From Pardosa pseudoannulata (lineage: Eukaryota; Arthropoda; Arachnida; Araneae; Lycosidae), in assembly GCA_032207245.1 (NCBI GenBank), contig CM063507.1:96035252-96099251 (forward strand): DNA of 64,000 bases. The letters are read 5' to 3'. The position numbers and the translations under genes were made by a program. The notes beneath the pieces are model-generated. The model ran no database searches. It was not told the DNA's origin and was given only the letters and a program-made list of their open reading frames with translations. How positions within the stretch are numbered: position 1 is the first letter of the stretch; every line of letters starts with the position of its first letter. Shown one piece after another: positions 1-10,404 of the stretch.

Positions 1-69
1 GGTCCTAACATGACCAGTTCAGCAGCCGACTACATCAAGCCGTGGGCCAACACAATTGACTCTTCCTAA
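1..69 (+). CDS. 3' end of an unidentified reading frame, cut by window start
   Basis: Frame 1 is open from the first base and ends at a TAA at 67-69, giving about 22 residues that include MTSSAADYIKPW. The stretch is richer in G and C than the AT-rich DNA that follows, as is 237-440. I do not recognise the protein. It could be the tail of a retroelement polyprotein or of a host gene. Confidence 0.25.
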   Translation, partial: GPNMTSSAADYIKPWANTIDSS

Positions 70-236
70 TTACGACATTTCACCGGTCAATGACTCTTTT
101 TGATTTTGACTTTGCAAGGACTAACGACTTTATTTTTTTTTTCATTTTATCTGTATATAGTTTGTCAACTTTTTGTTTTGTTTCTTTCTTTTTCTTTTCT
201 TTTTCTTTCTTTTCCTTTTTCCAGTGCATTTTCCAG

Positions 237-356
237 CAAACAGACGACGATGGCTACGAGGCCGCAGACCAGAGTCATGTGGCCGATGTGGTTGCCTGGC
301 TGACATCGAACACCAGGTTCGATGCGATCATCGAGCAAGCGAAGTTCTACTTTTAA
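237..356 (+). CDS. possible terminal exon after a polypyrimidine tract
   Basis: A long T/C-rich tract (about 160-222) ends in two candidate acceptor AGs at 223-224 and 235-236. The following frame from 237 encodes about 39 residues (QTDDDGYEAADQSHVADVV, then a tail ending KFYF) and stops at 354-356. Composition changes sharply at the tract, which fits a 3' splice site followed by a last exon. I recognise no domain. The upstream exon, if there is one, may be 1-69 or outside the window. A retroelement reading frame fused to low-complexity sequence is an alternative. Confidence 0.3.
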   Translation, partial: QTDDDGYEAADQSHVADVVAWLTSNTRFDAIIEQAKFYF

Positions 357-606
357 GGTATGGCAACAACCCTCCCCAGTGGAACGCCGACATTGACGGA
401 GGCCTGACGTGAGTTGGACGGTACCGAGTGCAGACGGCACTGATGTTATGCCAGACGGGCACTGATGTCCAGTTTCATTTTAATTGTCCATAGACACCAT
501 ATAATTTGTAAATAATTTGTAAATAGTTTCATTAAATAAGTTCGTGTTAGTTAAGCTTTGGTGCATCTTTTCCACCGTGGGAATAAGTCTCCCACATATG
601 ACTTTT
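357..606. other. non-coding spacer downstream of the possible exon
   Basis: There is no supported reading frame. GC-rich sequence to about 440 (with a repeated ACGGCACTGATG / ACGGGCACTGATG motif) gives way to AT-rich DNA containing a duplicated AATTTGTAAATA motif. This could be a 3' untranslated region. Confidence 0.3.
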
Positions 607-1706
607 TTTTCCTTAGATTTATGAAGTTTTCCAAGAAAGGTCGGAAGTAACATTGAGTTACATGAAAAAATTGGAAGATACCAGATCTGGCCAGAAGAAA
701 AGGAAACGTCATGTGAAAGCATGGAAACCATTCTTAAAGTTTCATAGACAACAGAAGCAAAGTTTAATTCTATTGATAAAGTTATAACAAATAAATTAAT
801 TTAACTCTTACAAATATGTATGGCTTGGTTTATTCATTTATTGTTGAAAAACGTACTTTTAATGTAAGATTTTTTAAAAGTATTCTGAACTGAGTCACAC
901 CTGTAACATTTTGTCACACGAGTAACACATTTTAGAAATAATCTGGTAATTGTATTTGTCGTTGAAAATTTACAAATAACACATAGTATTAAACCTATAC
1001 ATATTCTAGTCCTTATCGTAAAAAAAAATTTAATGACTCTTAACTATTACCTATTAATAACTGTGAGCCTATAACACCTGGTAAAATAACTTTCAAACCA
1101 GCAACAATATATATTTATAATTTTTTAAACATGTAAAAAAAACGGAAATTCTTTAATATTTTCCAAATGCTTCCTTGGGTGATGTGTTTGCTTCATTAAA
1201 AATATATATTAGAAATATTACATACTTTACAGAAAAGGGAATAACAGTCGTATGATGTGTCATACCCGTAACTATGGAATGGCCGAGATGGCTTATAAAA
1301 AGAAAAGATTTTTTGTTGATATTACTGAACTTTTCTGAAACAGGTCAGAAGTAACAGAGTTGCTTGAAAAAAAATTGGAACATAATCGATCTGACCAGAA
1401 GTAAAAGAAGCGTCATGTGAAAGCAGAGAAAAATTAATAACAGTAAAGCCATCAATTCTCAGAAACAACAGGCCAATATCATTTTTATTGATAAAAGTTT
1501 GAACAAATAAATTGATTTAACCATTGCAAACATGTCGGACTTGGTTTATTCATTTACTATTGAAAACAGCACTTTTCGTGTAAGATTTGTTCATGTAACA
1601 CTGTCACACCCGTAACATGCTTTTTGAAAATAATCTGATAATTACATTTGTCGCTGAAAATTTACAAGTAATATATAGTATTTAACATCCAACCTTCTTT
1701 ATCATA

Positions 1707-1886
1707 TAGCCGAACGATGGCCGATTGGTTAGGGTGCTGGCCTTCGGAACCGGAGTTCGTGGGTTCGAATCCCACTATGGCATGGATGTTCGTAGCCGTT
1801 CGGAATCGGCTTTAAGCATTAGGTCCCGGTCTCGTTAGCCCCCGTGTTGCAAAAAAATAGACCGTAGCGCTGCAAACGAAACCAAA
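1707..1886 (+). mobile_element. tRNA-derived SINE, copy 1
   Basis: The head resembles a tRNA. A box A-like TGGCCGATTGG is followed by an anticodon-like loop CTTCGGA (TCG, Arg-like) and a box B GGGTTCGAATCC, and CGAAC can pair with GTTCG across the acceptor. A ~100-bp tRNA-unrelated body follows, ending in a C/A-rich tail. TCTTTATCATA (1696-1706) is repeated at 1887-1897, giving an 11-bp target-site duplication. It lies inside a tandem unit. Confidence 0.9.
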
Positions 1887-2639
1887 TCTTTATCATAGAA
1901 AAATTTTTTAATGACTAAGAGATATTACCTATTCGCAGAAAATTTAATAATTGTGAACATATATATAACACCTGGTAAAATAACTGTAACACCCGTAATA
2001 GCATATTTATAATTATTTAGACATGTAAAAAAGGAACTTAAACTCTTTAATTTTTGCAAAATGATTTCTTGGGTGGTGAATTTGCTTCATGAAAAAAATG
2101 GAATGGCCGATAATAAGATGTAAATGGTAACATATAGTTAACCGCTTTCCTTACATATTCTTTTGAAAAAAAAGTAGCAAAATATCATCACATTTTTTAA
2201 CAGTAAAGCCATCAATTCTCAGAAACAACAGGCCAATATCATTTTTATTGATAAAAGTTTGAACAAATAAATTGATTTAACCATTGCAAACATGTCGGAC
2301 TTGGTTTATTCATTTATTATTGAAAACAGCACTTTTCGTGTAAGATTTTTTCATGTAACACTGTCACACCCGTAACATAAAGCCATCAATTCTCAGAAAC
2401 AACAGGCCAATATCATTTTTATTGATAAAAGTTTGAACAAATAAATTGATTTAACCATTGCAAACATGTCGGACTTGGTTTATTCATTTATTATTGAAAA
2501 CAGCACTTTTCGTGTAAGATTTTTTCATGTAACACTGTCACACCCGTAACATGTTTTTTGAAAAAACCTGATAATTATACTTGTCGCTGAAAATTTACAA
2601 GTAATATGTAGTATTTAACATCCAACCTTCTTTATCATA

Positions 2640-2818
2640 TAGCCGAACGATGGCCGATTGGTTAGGGTGCTGGCCTTCGGAGCCGGAGTTCGTGGGTTCG
2701 AATCCTACTATGGCATGGATGTTCGTAGCCGTTCGGAATCGGCTTTAAGCAGTAGGTCCCGGTCTCATTAGCCCTCGTGTTGCAAAAAGTAGACCGTAGC
2801 GCTCCAAACCAAACCAAA
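2640..2818 (+). mobile_element. tRNA-derived SINE, copy 2
   Basis: The same family as 1707-1886. It is flanked by the identical TCTTTATCATA (2629-2639 and 2819-2829) at the same place in the tandem unit. It was therefore duplicated with its unit and not inserted independently. The tail reads CCAAACCAAACC. Confidence 0.9.
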
Positions 2819-3183
2819 TCTTTATCATATAAAAATTTTTTAATGACTAATAGATATTACCTATTCGCAGAAAATTTAATAATTGTGAACGTATGTGTAA
2901 CACCTGGTAAAATAACACCCGTAATAGCATATTTATAATTATTTAAACAAGTAAAGAAGAAACGGAAAATCTTTAATTTTTGCAAAATGCTTCCTTGGGT
3001 GGTGAATTTGCTTCATGAAAAAAATGGAATGGCCGATAATAAGATGTAAATGGTAACATATCGTTAACCGCTTCCCTTACATATTCTTTTGAAAAAAAAA
3101 AATGGCAAAATATCATCACATTTTTTAATTTTATTATTAAGCAGAGGAAACGAAACAAAACAAAATGTGTAGGTTTAAAGATG

Positions 3184-3522
3184 GTTGATTGGTTGATTGA
3201 AGTTTAATGGCGCTAAATCACCTAGGGACAAACTGCGCCAAACAAGATGAAGAAATAAAAAAGACGAAATTTAGAAAAAAAAATTGACAAAAGAAAAAAT
3301 TACAGGTTTAAAAACAGACTAAAGTAACTATAAAAATATAACATTCAACAAAAAACACGAATAGAAATTGAGTTATATACAGATAAACAAGAATTGAAAA
3401 TTGAGTGAAATGAAAATTGAAAGATTGAAAATTGAAGATTAGAAAATAGAATCACAGTCAAAAATCATATTTCAGTATTAAAGCCAGTTTGACGAAGAAA
3501 GGGGAACAAGTTTGGGTGTGGA
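3184..3522 (-). mobile_element. LINE 3' end, 5'-truncated, with 13-bp target duplication
   Basis: Read on the minus strand this is the C-terminal tail and 3' UTR of the LINE seen nearly complete at 20614-25493. It ends in the hallmark TTTGGCGCAGTTTGTCCC and a CAATCAACCAATCAACC-type tail. AGGTTTAAAGATG occurs at 3171-3183 and again at 3523-3535. The truncation lies just inside the last codons of ORF2, so no protein domain remains. Confidence 0.9.
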
Positions 3523-3535
3523 AGGTTTAAAGATG

Positions 3536-4192
3536 ATTTTTCAATTTTCTACAGGCGTAAATAAGTAATATTGTAGGCGTAATATTTGTTAACTATCTCG
3601 GGTTATCTCGACACATGGAAAAATCTTAATAATTGACTTTGTATGGTAGATTTTTAAACAAGGGACAACACAAAGGATACCTGACATTGTGTTCACTGGT
3701 ATCTGGTCTCTTTCTTACTGGGTTTTTTCTCTGGAATCTCTAGGAGCACAGTTTACACTGTCTCTTTGGATTTGATATTTTGCAGTAGCAAGAATAACAC
3801 CTGGAAAATGTCTTCAGGACTAATGCTGGGTTATTCTGGTGTGGCAAAAATTTCGTCACGATGATTTTTCACAACAATCCTTCTTTACACATTACTAATC
3901 CACAAGCCAACTATATACTATATAATATAGAAAACACTTGACCAGTCTCGCCAAAAGAACCGTGAATTCAAGAAAGCTTGGCAAACTGTCAATCAAAACT
4001 GAATATTTCCTTTCATTTATTCCAGGCCGAGTAAAACCGTGATAAAACAAATCGTATAGACAAATTCTGCTTCATCCTAGTTTTCTCTGAATAATAATTA
4101 ACTGCAGTATAGACGAACCCGAGATAACTCGGGATAATCAAGCAAGCGGTTAAGTGGTTTACCCGGGACACGGGCTTCAGGGTTTGATTAAT
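3536..4192. other. AT-rich stretch without genes; possible short terminal inverted repeats
   Basis: I see no supported coding sequence. TATCTCGGGTT near 3593-3604 recurs inverted near 4116-4128, bounding about 540 bp, which may be a small non-autonomous DNA element. No target duplication was found. Confidence 0.25.
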
Positions 4193-4301
4193 GTTATGTT
4201 TGAGTTTTCGGTTCGTGTTATGCTATATACGTGTAGATCATGCTTGTGTGCGTCGTTTAATAAAAGAGTTTAGAGATCGAGTATTTATAAATAACATCAC
4301 A
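4193..4301 (+). repeat. 3' part of a gypsy 5' LTR, followed by a primer-binding-like site
   Basis: The sequence ends in AACATCACA and is followed at once by TGGTGGCAGTG, a typical primer binding site opening with TGG. AATAAAAG at about 4259 could be the LTR polyadenylation signal. The 5' edge is not resolved; a TGTTATG at 4193 is one candidate. A gag reading frame starts 28 bases further on. Confidence 0.45.
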
Positions 4302-4328
4302 TGGTGGCAGTGTATTATTACTGTAACT

Positions 4329-4735
4329 ATGTATCAAAATCGTGTGCCTGAAAAATTCTCTTTTCCCTCAGATGACTGGCAAAAATGGATGATTCGATTC
4401 GAACGTTTTCGATCAACGTCAGATTTGTTTGGTTTGGAGCGCTACGGTATACTGTTTTGCACACGAGGGCTAATGAGACCGGGACCTACTGCTTAAAGCC
4501 GATTCCGAACGGCTACGAACATCCATGCCATAGTGGGATTCGAAATCCTGTACCGGCGATCAGCGCCCTAACCAATCGGCCAGAGTTCGGCCTCAACGTC
4601 AGATTTGAAATGAAAACCTCGGGAAGAACAGGTAAACTCTCTAGTTTATTTAATGGGTTTTCAGGCAGAAGAAATTATATCATATTGTTCAGTCTTCATA
4701 AAAGACTTACTATTTTTAATTTTAATTTTTAAATA
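4329..4735 (+). pseudogene. gypsy (K02A2.6-like) gag, N-terminal part, split by a SINE
   Basis: ATG at 4329 opens a frame with the gag N-terminus of the gypsy family often annotated as K02A2.6-like: VPEKFSFPSDDWQKWMIRFE, then an FRSTSDL segment. A SINE interrupts it at 4428, inside the Ser-Asp-Leu segment. Afterwards the homology resumes in shifted frames with REEQVNSLVYLMG-like and AEEII-like residues and decays near 4735. Gag would form the particle that packages element RNA. The next part of the same protein appears to be at 5715-6090 after about 1 kb of other sequence. It is a relic, not functional. Confidence 0.6.
4428..4592 (-). mobile_element. tRNA-derived SINE, copy 3, inside gypsy gag
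   Basis: Reverse orientation: the C/A tail appears as GTTTGGTTTGG at the left and the tRNA-like head at the right. The target duplication TCAACGTCAGATTTG (4413-4427 and 4593-4607) is 15 bp and perfect. Box B is damaged (TTTCGAATCCC on the minus strand). Confidence 0.9.
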
Positions 4736-4796
4736 ATTCGTAATAGTTGTTTCATTTTTATTCTTTATTGTGTGTTATTTCTGTTCTATTTGTTTG

Positions 4797-4963
4797 GTTT
4801 AGAGCGCTACGGTTTACTGTTTTGCACACGAGGGCTAATGAGACCGGGACCTACTGCTTAAAGCCGATTCCGAACGGCTACGAACACCCATGCCAAAGTG
4901 GGATTCGAACCCACGAACTCCGGTACCGACGATCAGCGCCCTAACCAATCGGCCAGCGTTCGA
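4797..4963 (-). mobile_element. tRNA-derived SINE, copy 4
   Basis: The same family in reverse orientation, with intact box B (GGGTTCGAATCCC read on the minus strand). TTCTATTTGTTTG at 4784-4796 is repeated at 4964-4976 (13 bp). The tail is a GTTTGGTTT run at the left edge. Confidence 0.9.
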
Positions 4964-4976
4964 TTCTATTTGTTTG

Positions 4977-5714
4977 TATTTCAACAGATGGCATCACCCT
5001 GCAACGGCTTTTATTTTTCTTTATTATTATAATTCAAGGACAGAAAAGATGGCTGTTGGTTGGTGTTTAGGTTGGTGTTTTCGAATGTGTGATTAATTCT
5101 ATTCATTTAACCTGTGTTTTATTCATATTCATCTGGAAAACATGTATTTAAAACCTAACATAATCCTTAATTCATTTTGTGTACTGTGAATTCAGCGTGA
5201 TGTGTCGCATAAAAGAAAGTTGTGTTCGACAATAGACTTCTGTTTTCATCCATAATTTTGGTTTCTACAGATACTTCATAGCAAATCACAAGTAATTAAA
5301 AGAAAATAAGCAATTACCTGATTTCATATTCATTAGTGCTGAACATTTCTGTTAATTGACTTTAAAACAACTAAAATTCAGAGCAAAATTCTTTCTATTC
5401 ATTATTACACATCTTTTAATTTAAGTTCTGATGATATTGCGGTGTCTATGAACAATTACATCACCGCATATCGCAACTCCTGACCTGACGGAATTATAAT
5501 ACACGGTTGCAGCTTGACTGGAATCTCGGTGCGGCAACCGTAACTGACTTTCACTTGTAAAGGAATCACCCCGCTTTGTTACGGTGATCTAGTGTATCGT
5601 ATACAGTTCTATCTGTAGCACGATCCTTCGTGCACATTTATCTTTATTTCTTATTAAATGTTTGTTAAGTTATAATTTATAGTGTCGACCTTCTTCACTA
5701 ATGACCATGTGTAT
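4977..5714. other. unassigned AT-rich DNA between two gag pieces
   Basis: I see no gene. The stretch separates the two halves of a gypsy gag relic, so it is probably one or more old insertions. A TTGCGGTG...CACCGCAT inverted repeat lies near 5439-5469. No clean LTR or terminal repeat could be delimited. Confidence 0.3.
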
Positions 5715-6090
5715 CTAATTGTCGGAGATAGTGTATAATATTATCGTATCCATTGTACATCCAACTTCCGCAATATTAAAAATTTTGATGTTGTCAAGAA
5801 TAAATTTGAAATACATTTTATTCCAACACATAATATTATATATGAAAGATATAAGTTCTACACGAGAATACAGGATGAAGGTGAATCGGTAAAACAGTTT
5901 ATCGCATTATTGCATACATTGGTACAAACCTGTCAATTTCCTGCTTCTTTTCAAGAGGAAATGATTAGAGATAGAATTGTGTGCGGTATCCGCGATAAGA
6001 AAATTTCTGAAAACTTGTAGATAGATACGAAACTCACTCTTGAAAAAGCGATTACAACAGTTCGCCAGGCAGAAACAATTTAGAACCAAC
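5715..6090 (+). pseudogene. gypsy (K02A2.6-like) gag, middle part
   Basis: The frame carries the conserved gag core of this family: YERYKFYTR, DEGESVKQFIALLHTL, then EEMIRDRIVCGIRDKK and LTLEKAITTVRQAE. A stop falls after SENL near 6018-6020, where a Gln codon is expected, and earlier frames are broken. No CCHC knuckle or pol follows, because a LINE lies immediately downstream. It is probably the continuation of 4329-4735. Confidence 0.7.
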
Positions 6091-6159
6091 AATATATTTT
6101 GAGTGATAATCCGGCTTCCTTTAAATTAGATAACGGAGTAGCGTTGCTACAGAACAAGG

Positions 6160-7154
6160 TTAGTTGGTTGAAATTTAGTGGCGCTAATTCCTCTTGGGAC
6201 AAACTGCGCCAAACGTGACGAAAAACAGAAAACAACAACACAATTTAAAAAAACAATTTTGATATAACGTTAAAAAAGAAAGATGCCTAAATCTAATAGA
6301 AAAAACATTTAAAACCAAAAAAATTTAGAAAAACACAAAATTAACACGGAAATCCATAAAGTTTGATTAAATAATTAAAGATTAAAATGTAAAAGAGAAA
6401 CTAATAAATTGAAGAACGTATAGCACAAAGAAGAAAAATTAAGAATTTAAAGATTCAAATTAATTATAATATTACAAATTAAAATCAAGAATTAAAAGAT
6501 TAAGAATTAAATATTATTAAATTGAACATGAAAAGTTAGAAAACAAAAACAAATCAGATTTCAAAATACAAGCCAGTACAGCGAAGAAATGGGAATAAGC
6601 CTGGATGCGGCATTTTCCCAATGATTGAATTAAGATTAGGTGACGAATTTCCAAAGAATTTTATGTACAGAGATTTAAAACATATACAAGAAGTTAAGAT
6701 ATGTGCGACTGTGTAAGTAGTCTTACAATACGCACACTGTGGAGGTGCCTCACCAAGCAAGAGATGAGCGTGTGTGAGTCGGCAGTGACCCACTCGTAGA
6801 CGAGTGATTATCACGTCGTGTCTTCTAGAAGGAAGTTGAGGCCATTTAGAAATTTTGTCTTTTACATCTCGCAATTTATTTGACTGTGTGTTTACCCAAG
6901 AATTTTGCCATTTAGAGTGGACTAAATCTTTGATGTAAATTTTCAGGTCAGGATAAAGAAAGCCAGTGTTTAGATAGTTTTCGGCAGACTTGGCAGCTAA
7001 ATCCACAAGTTCATTTCCTTTGATGCCGACATGAGAGGGAACCCAGCTAAAAATTAACGAGATTCCCATGGAATTAAGATTGGTTATTAAAGTGAGAATT
7101 TTGAAAATAATAGGGTTATTACAATTAGGAGAGATTAATGAATTTAAAACACTT
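6160..7154 (-). mobile_element. LINE fragment, second subfamily: RNase H C-terminus, zinc knuckle and 3' UTR
   Basis: On the minus strand, 7069 to 6554 encodes 171 residues without a stop. They begin at the RNase H signature SWVPSHVGIKGNELVDLA and end with a C-x2-C-x7-H-x4-C knuckle (CAYC...H...C) and a conserved FPFL tail. The 3' UTR differs from the common subfamily but keeps the TTTGGCGCAGTTTGTCCC block. The element is 5'-truncated within RNase H. It abuts a BEL/Pao integrase-zinc region. No clear target duplication was found, which may mean a deletion at one edge. Confidence 0.85.
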
Positions 7155-7452
7155 CTGTTGGTCAGTCAAGTAAGTTAAAATTTCTTAATCCCTTTCTAGA
7201 TGCACAAGGATTAATTAGAGTTGGAGGCAGACTTTCTCACTCTAATGAGTTATAATCGCAAACATCCTATTGTTCTGCCGGCTGGCAATAAGTCAGTTAA
7301 AATCATTTTTTCTTATCACAAACGAGATTTACATGTAGGACCACAAGCATTGCTAAATACAGTACGTTTAAAATATTAGCCACTCAATAGCAGAAACACC
7401 GCACGAAGGGTTGTGCATAAGTGTATAGATTACTTTAAAACGAAACCAGTTG
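7155..7452 (+). pseudogene. BEL/Pao pol, RNase H to integrase zinc-binding region, left of the mariner
   Basis: Readable segments are LKFLNPFLDAQGLIRVGGRL and, after a frameshift near 7245, HPIVLPAGNKSVKIIF, HKRDLHVGP, and ARRVVHKCIDYFKTKP. These match the HHCC zinc-binding region before the Pao integrase. Stops and shifts make it a pseudogene. The frame is interrupted at 7453 by a TA-flanked mariner and continues at 8746. Confidence 0.8.
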
Positions 7453-7454
7453 TA

Positions 7455-8743
7455 TTGGGTTGTTCGGAAAGTAATTTCGTTTTTTTCCCTCAGAGGATTT
7501 AATTGTATTTTTTTTCACCCAACTTCACATTTAAGCCGTATAATTTTTATATGCTTTGATAGCTCATATAGCAAGGCTTGTGTGTGAAAAATTCCAATTA
7601 ATTCTACGCAGTAGTTTTTGGTTGGTACCCTCTTAAATATGGAGAGCGATAAGCAGAATTTTCGACATATTTTACTGTTTTACTAAAGAAAGGGTAAAAA
7701 TGCTGTTCAAGCCAGAAAAAAAATTGACCGATGTGTATGGAGAAGGTGTGTTGACAGTACGCCAGTGCCAGAACTGGTTCGCTAAATTTCGATCCGGCAA
7801 TTTTGATGTCGAAGCTGCACCATGTTCGGGAAGTCCGGTGGAAGCTGATAAAGACGCGATAAAGGCATTAGTTGATGCGAACCGGCGAATAACAACACGT
7901 GAGATCAGATTGAGGTTAAATTTATCAAATTCAACAGTTTATGACCACTTGAAAGGCCTGGTATTATCCTCGAAGCTCGATTTATGGGTTCCCTATATTC
8001 TCACAGAGAGAAATCTGTGTCGCCGCATTGACGTCTGCGATTCGCTTCTCAAACGTCACGAAAATGATCCGTTTTTGAAGCACATCATCACTGGGGACAA
8101 AAAATGGGTTATATACAACAACGTCAAACGCAAGAGGTCATGGAGTAAAAAAGATGGACCGGCTCAAACCATTTCCAAAGTCGATATTCACCAAAAAAAG
8201 GTGATGCTGTCTGTTTGGTGGGATTTTAAAGGAATCGTTGTTTTTAAGCTTTTACCGGATAACACAACGATTAATTCGGAAGTCTACTGTCATCAGCTGG
8301 ACAAAATGAATGATGAACTTCAACAGAAAAGGTCAGAACTAATCAACAGGAAAGGTGTACTGTTTCACCAAGACAACGCGAAACCTCACACAAGTTTGGT
8401 CACTCACCAAAAGCTTTTACAGCTTAAATGGGATACAATACCACACCCACCAAATTCTCCAGACCAGGCACCATCGGATTATTATTTGTTTCGGTCATTC
8501 CAAAAATTTTTAGACGGTAAAACCTGCACCTCAAATGAGGAGGTCAAAAACCACCTCGATCAGTTTTTTGCCAGCAAAGACCAAAAATTTTATGAGCGTG
8601 GAATTATGCTACTACCAGAAAGATGGCAAAAGGTGTTGGACCAGAATGGCCAATATATAATTTAATAAAATATTTATTCATTATACGAAAACTGTCTTTC
8701 ATGTTCCCCAAAAAAAAACGAAATGACTTTCCGAACAACCCAA
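7455..8743 (+). mobile_element. mariner transposon with both terminal inverted repeats at a TA target
   Basis: The ends are TTGGGTTGTTCGGAAAGT at 7455 and ACTTTCCGAACAACCCAA at 8743, near-perfect inverted repeats. TA flanks both sides (7453-7454 and 8744-8745), as expected for mariner. The length of 1,289 bp is normal for a complete element. It sits in a BEL/Pao integrase reading frame. Confidence 0.95.
7640..8665 (+). pseudogene. mariner transposase, nearly full length, one stop and one frameshift
   Basis: The transposase binds the terminal repeats and cuts and pastes the element. The likely start is ATG at 7640 (MESDKQNFRHILLFY), but a TAA stop follows at 7685. After an A-run near 7718 the frame shifts and then runs open to 8665 for 321 residues including the N-terminal HTH end (VRQCQNWFAKFRSGNFD). 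The DD34D catalytic set is present: Asp in ITGDKKW, Asp in HQDNAKPH, and Asp in APSDYYLF with 34 residues between the last two. The usual family length is about 345 residues. Only the two N-terminal lesions prevent a complete protein. Confidence 0.9.
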
Positions 8744-8745
8744 TA

Positions 8746-9727
8746 GATAATCAAATTATGGGGGATCTTCCTTTCTGAAAGGGTAACGCCGAGCTTCGCA
8801 TTTTTGAATGTAGGATTAGATTATTGTGGGCCATTTCAAATAAAGTATAAAGGCCAACGAAAAGGTACTTTTCAGAAAATATACGTAGCTATATTTGTAT
8901 GTATGGCTACTAAAGCTGTTTACTTAGAATTTGTTTCAGATTTGACGTCAGAATCTCTGATCGCTACTTTAAAGAGATTTTTCTCACGCCGCGGAAAAAG
9001 TTCGATTATTTTCAGTGATAATGCTGCAAATTTCACTGCAGCTTCAAAGGAATTGAAACGTTTACATGAACTAGCATTAAAGAGTGAAGACATTTCGAAC
9101 CTGTTATCCATCGAAGGTATCAGATGGAAATTCTTACCTCCAAGAGCTCCGAATTTTGGCGGCCGTTGGGAGGCAGGAGTTAAATCCTTTAAAAATCATT
9201 TAAAAAGAGCCGTAGGTTCTGCAAAATTAACTTTAGAAGAATTCTTAACAGTAATTATTCAGATTGAGGGCATTCTCAATTCGCGACCTCTTTGTCCCTT
9301 ATCCTCAGATATGGATAATTACCAAGTATTAACTCCTGGTCATTTCTTAGTAGGGAAACCTATAAATTCGATTCCAGAACCTAACTTAATTGATCAAAGG
9401 GACAACATCCTTAATAAGTGGCAAAAATCTCAAAAAATTACGCAAACGATATGGAAACGGTGGAAAAACAGCTATTTAAGTTACCTACAATGACGAAGTA
9501 ATTGGTTGTTTGAAAAACCAAATATAGTTCCTGGCATGTTGGTACTATTGAAGGAAACACAACTTCCAACGTGTACTTGGTCATTGGGTCGAATCACTAA
9601 TGTGACTCCAGGTCCTGACGGAAAGGTCAGAGTCGCAGACGTAAAAACTTCAAGAGGTAACTTCAGAAGACCCATTTCAAAAATTAGTATATTACCAACA
9701 GAGAACTATATGCCGACTGTAAACTAA
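8746..9727 (+). pseudogene. BEL/Pao integrase core and DUF5641 C-terminal domain
   Basis: Continuation of the pol split by the mariner. An open frame from 8804 to 9493 (229 residues) carries the integrase D-D-E set: GLDYCGPF, FSDNAANF, and NFGGRWEAGVKS. It continues with LNSRPLCPLSSDMDNYQVLT and IWKRWKNSYLSYLQ. A frameshift near 9490 moves the DUF5641 region to another frame (9506-9727: VPGMLVLLKE, TWSLGRITNV, RRPISKISILP). The integrase inserts the DNA copy of the element; DUF5641 is the usual tail of BEL/Pao pol. It is broken by the mariner and at least two frameshifts. Confidence 0.9.
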
Positions 9728-9893
9728 TTATTTCTTTAGTGTTTTTAAATTAAGTGTTACTTTGTATTTTGCTTTATTTTAATTTGTTTATATATTGTCA
9801 TGTAAAAGTTACTATATGTGGTTAATGTTTGTATATTGTGTTCATTTTCTTGTTATTTGAAATAAGTATGTAATATTTCAACGCCGGGCGGGA

Positions 9894-10083
9894 TGTTCGG
9901 TACTTGTGCCTGATGCCTTGAGCCTTGGCGAATGGAATGCGAGCCCACTTCACTTCACTTTGTTGTGATTTTTTCTGAAGTGGACAGATGGAATAGAGCC
10001 GCCGAACGAGGCGGACGCAAAAAGAAAGAAATAAAGGTTTATACAGTCCACCGCTTGTAAATTCTTTCGCTAACTCCGCACAA
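9894..10083 (+). repeat. probable 3' LTR of the BEL/Pao element (right edge uncertain)
   Basis: It starts TGTTCGGTACTTG just after a purine-rich GGGCGGGA, 167 bp after the DUF5641 stop. The BEL elements at 39568 and 62907 show the same spacing. An AATAAAGGTTTATACAGTCCA segment aligns with AATAAATTTAGTTTACAGTCCA there, placing the end near 10083. No 5' LTR is in the window. Confidence 0.55.
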
Positions 10084-10404
10084 ACGCCGACAAGATATTT
10101 CGCCAATTTAAAAAATCGCTGCCAATGTACTGACCAATCACCAAAGGCCGAGTGGAATACCGGGTTCCAGGCGCCTGTAATACAACATAAATAAAGCAAA
10201 ATGAGCGTTATGCGCGTCGTTGAAGACTCATGCGCAAGTGTTATTTGCATTTGCGCCTGGTATGTTCACTCGTATGTCATTGTTGTCACTATTTTAAGTT
10301 AAATAAATACATTCCTACCGCTAACGATAATTATTATAATTATCTTACTGAAATATGTATGGTTAACGTTCTTTGTATAAAATTTTTTTAAATTTATACC
10401 CCAA
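10084..10404. other. non-coding stretch
   Basis: No gene is supported. CCAGGCGC near 10168 and its inverse GCGCCTGG near 10252 bound about 95 bp. A long minus-strand open frame across 9822-10250 overlaps the LTR and has no recognisable protein. Confidence 0.3.

Larger units (their letters stand above)
607..3126. repeat. tandem array of diverged ~0.75 kb units with internal CACACCCGTAACAT motifs
   Basis: Four partial or full units can be aligned by eye. A divergent unit covers about 607-1318, a second about 1319-2203, a half unit 2204-2379, and a third 2380-3126. Landmarks in order are a GGTCAGAAGTAAC block, ACAAATAAATTGATTTAACC, GGACTTGGTTTATTCATTTA, one or two copies of CACACCCGTAACAT, an optional SINE, TTTTTTAATGACTAA, ACACCTGGTAAAATAAC, and a CTTCCTTGGGTGGTGAATTTG block. 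The last two units are far more alike than the first. The short pieces of open frame in the first unit (around 650-770) are not conserved in the others, so I treat this as a non-coding macrosatellite rather than duplicated exons. Confidence 0.75.

Noticed and set aside
90..236. Poly-Phe/Ser protein N-terminus
   Set aside because: It is translation of a T/C-rich tract, better explained as intron 3' end or spacer.
1711..1790. Functional tRNA gene
   Set aside because: The head resembles a tRNA, but it recurs five times with a common non-tRNA body, a C/A tail and target duplications, and the arms are imperfect. It is a SINE.
607..3126. Tandemly duplicated exons of a host gene
   Set aside because: The short open piece near 650-770 is not preserved in the later units, and no splice-site pattern repeats.
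9822..10250. 142-residue minus-strand gene
   Set aside because: It overlaps the BEL 3' LTR, has no recognisable domain, and runs into low-complexity residues.
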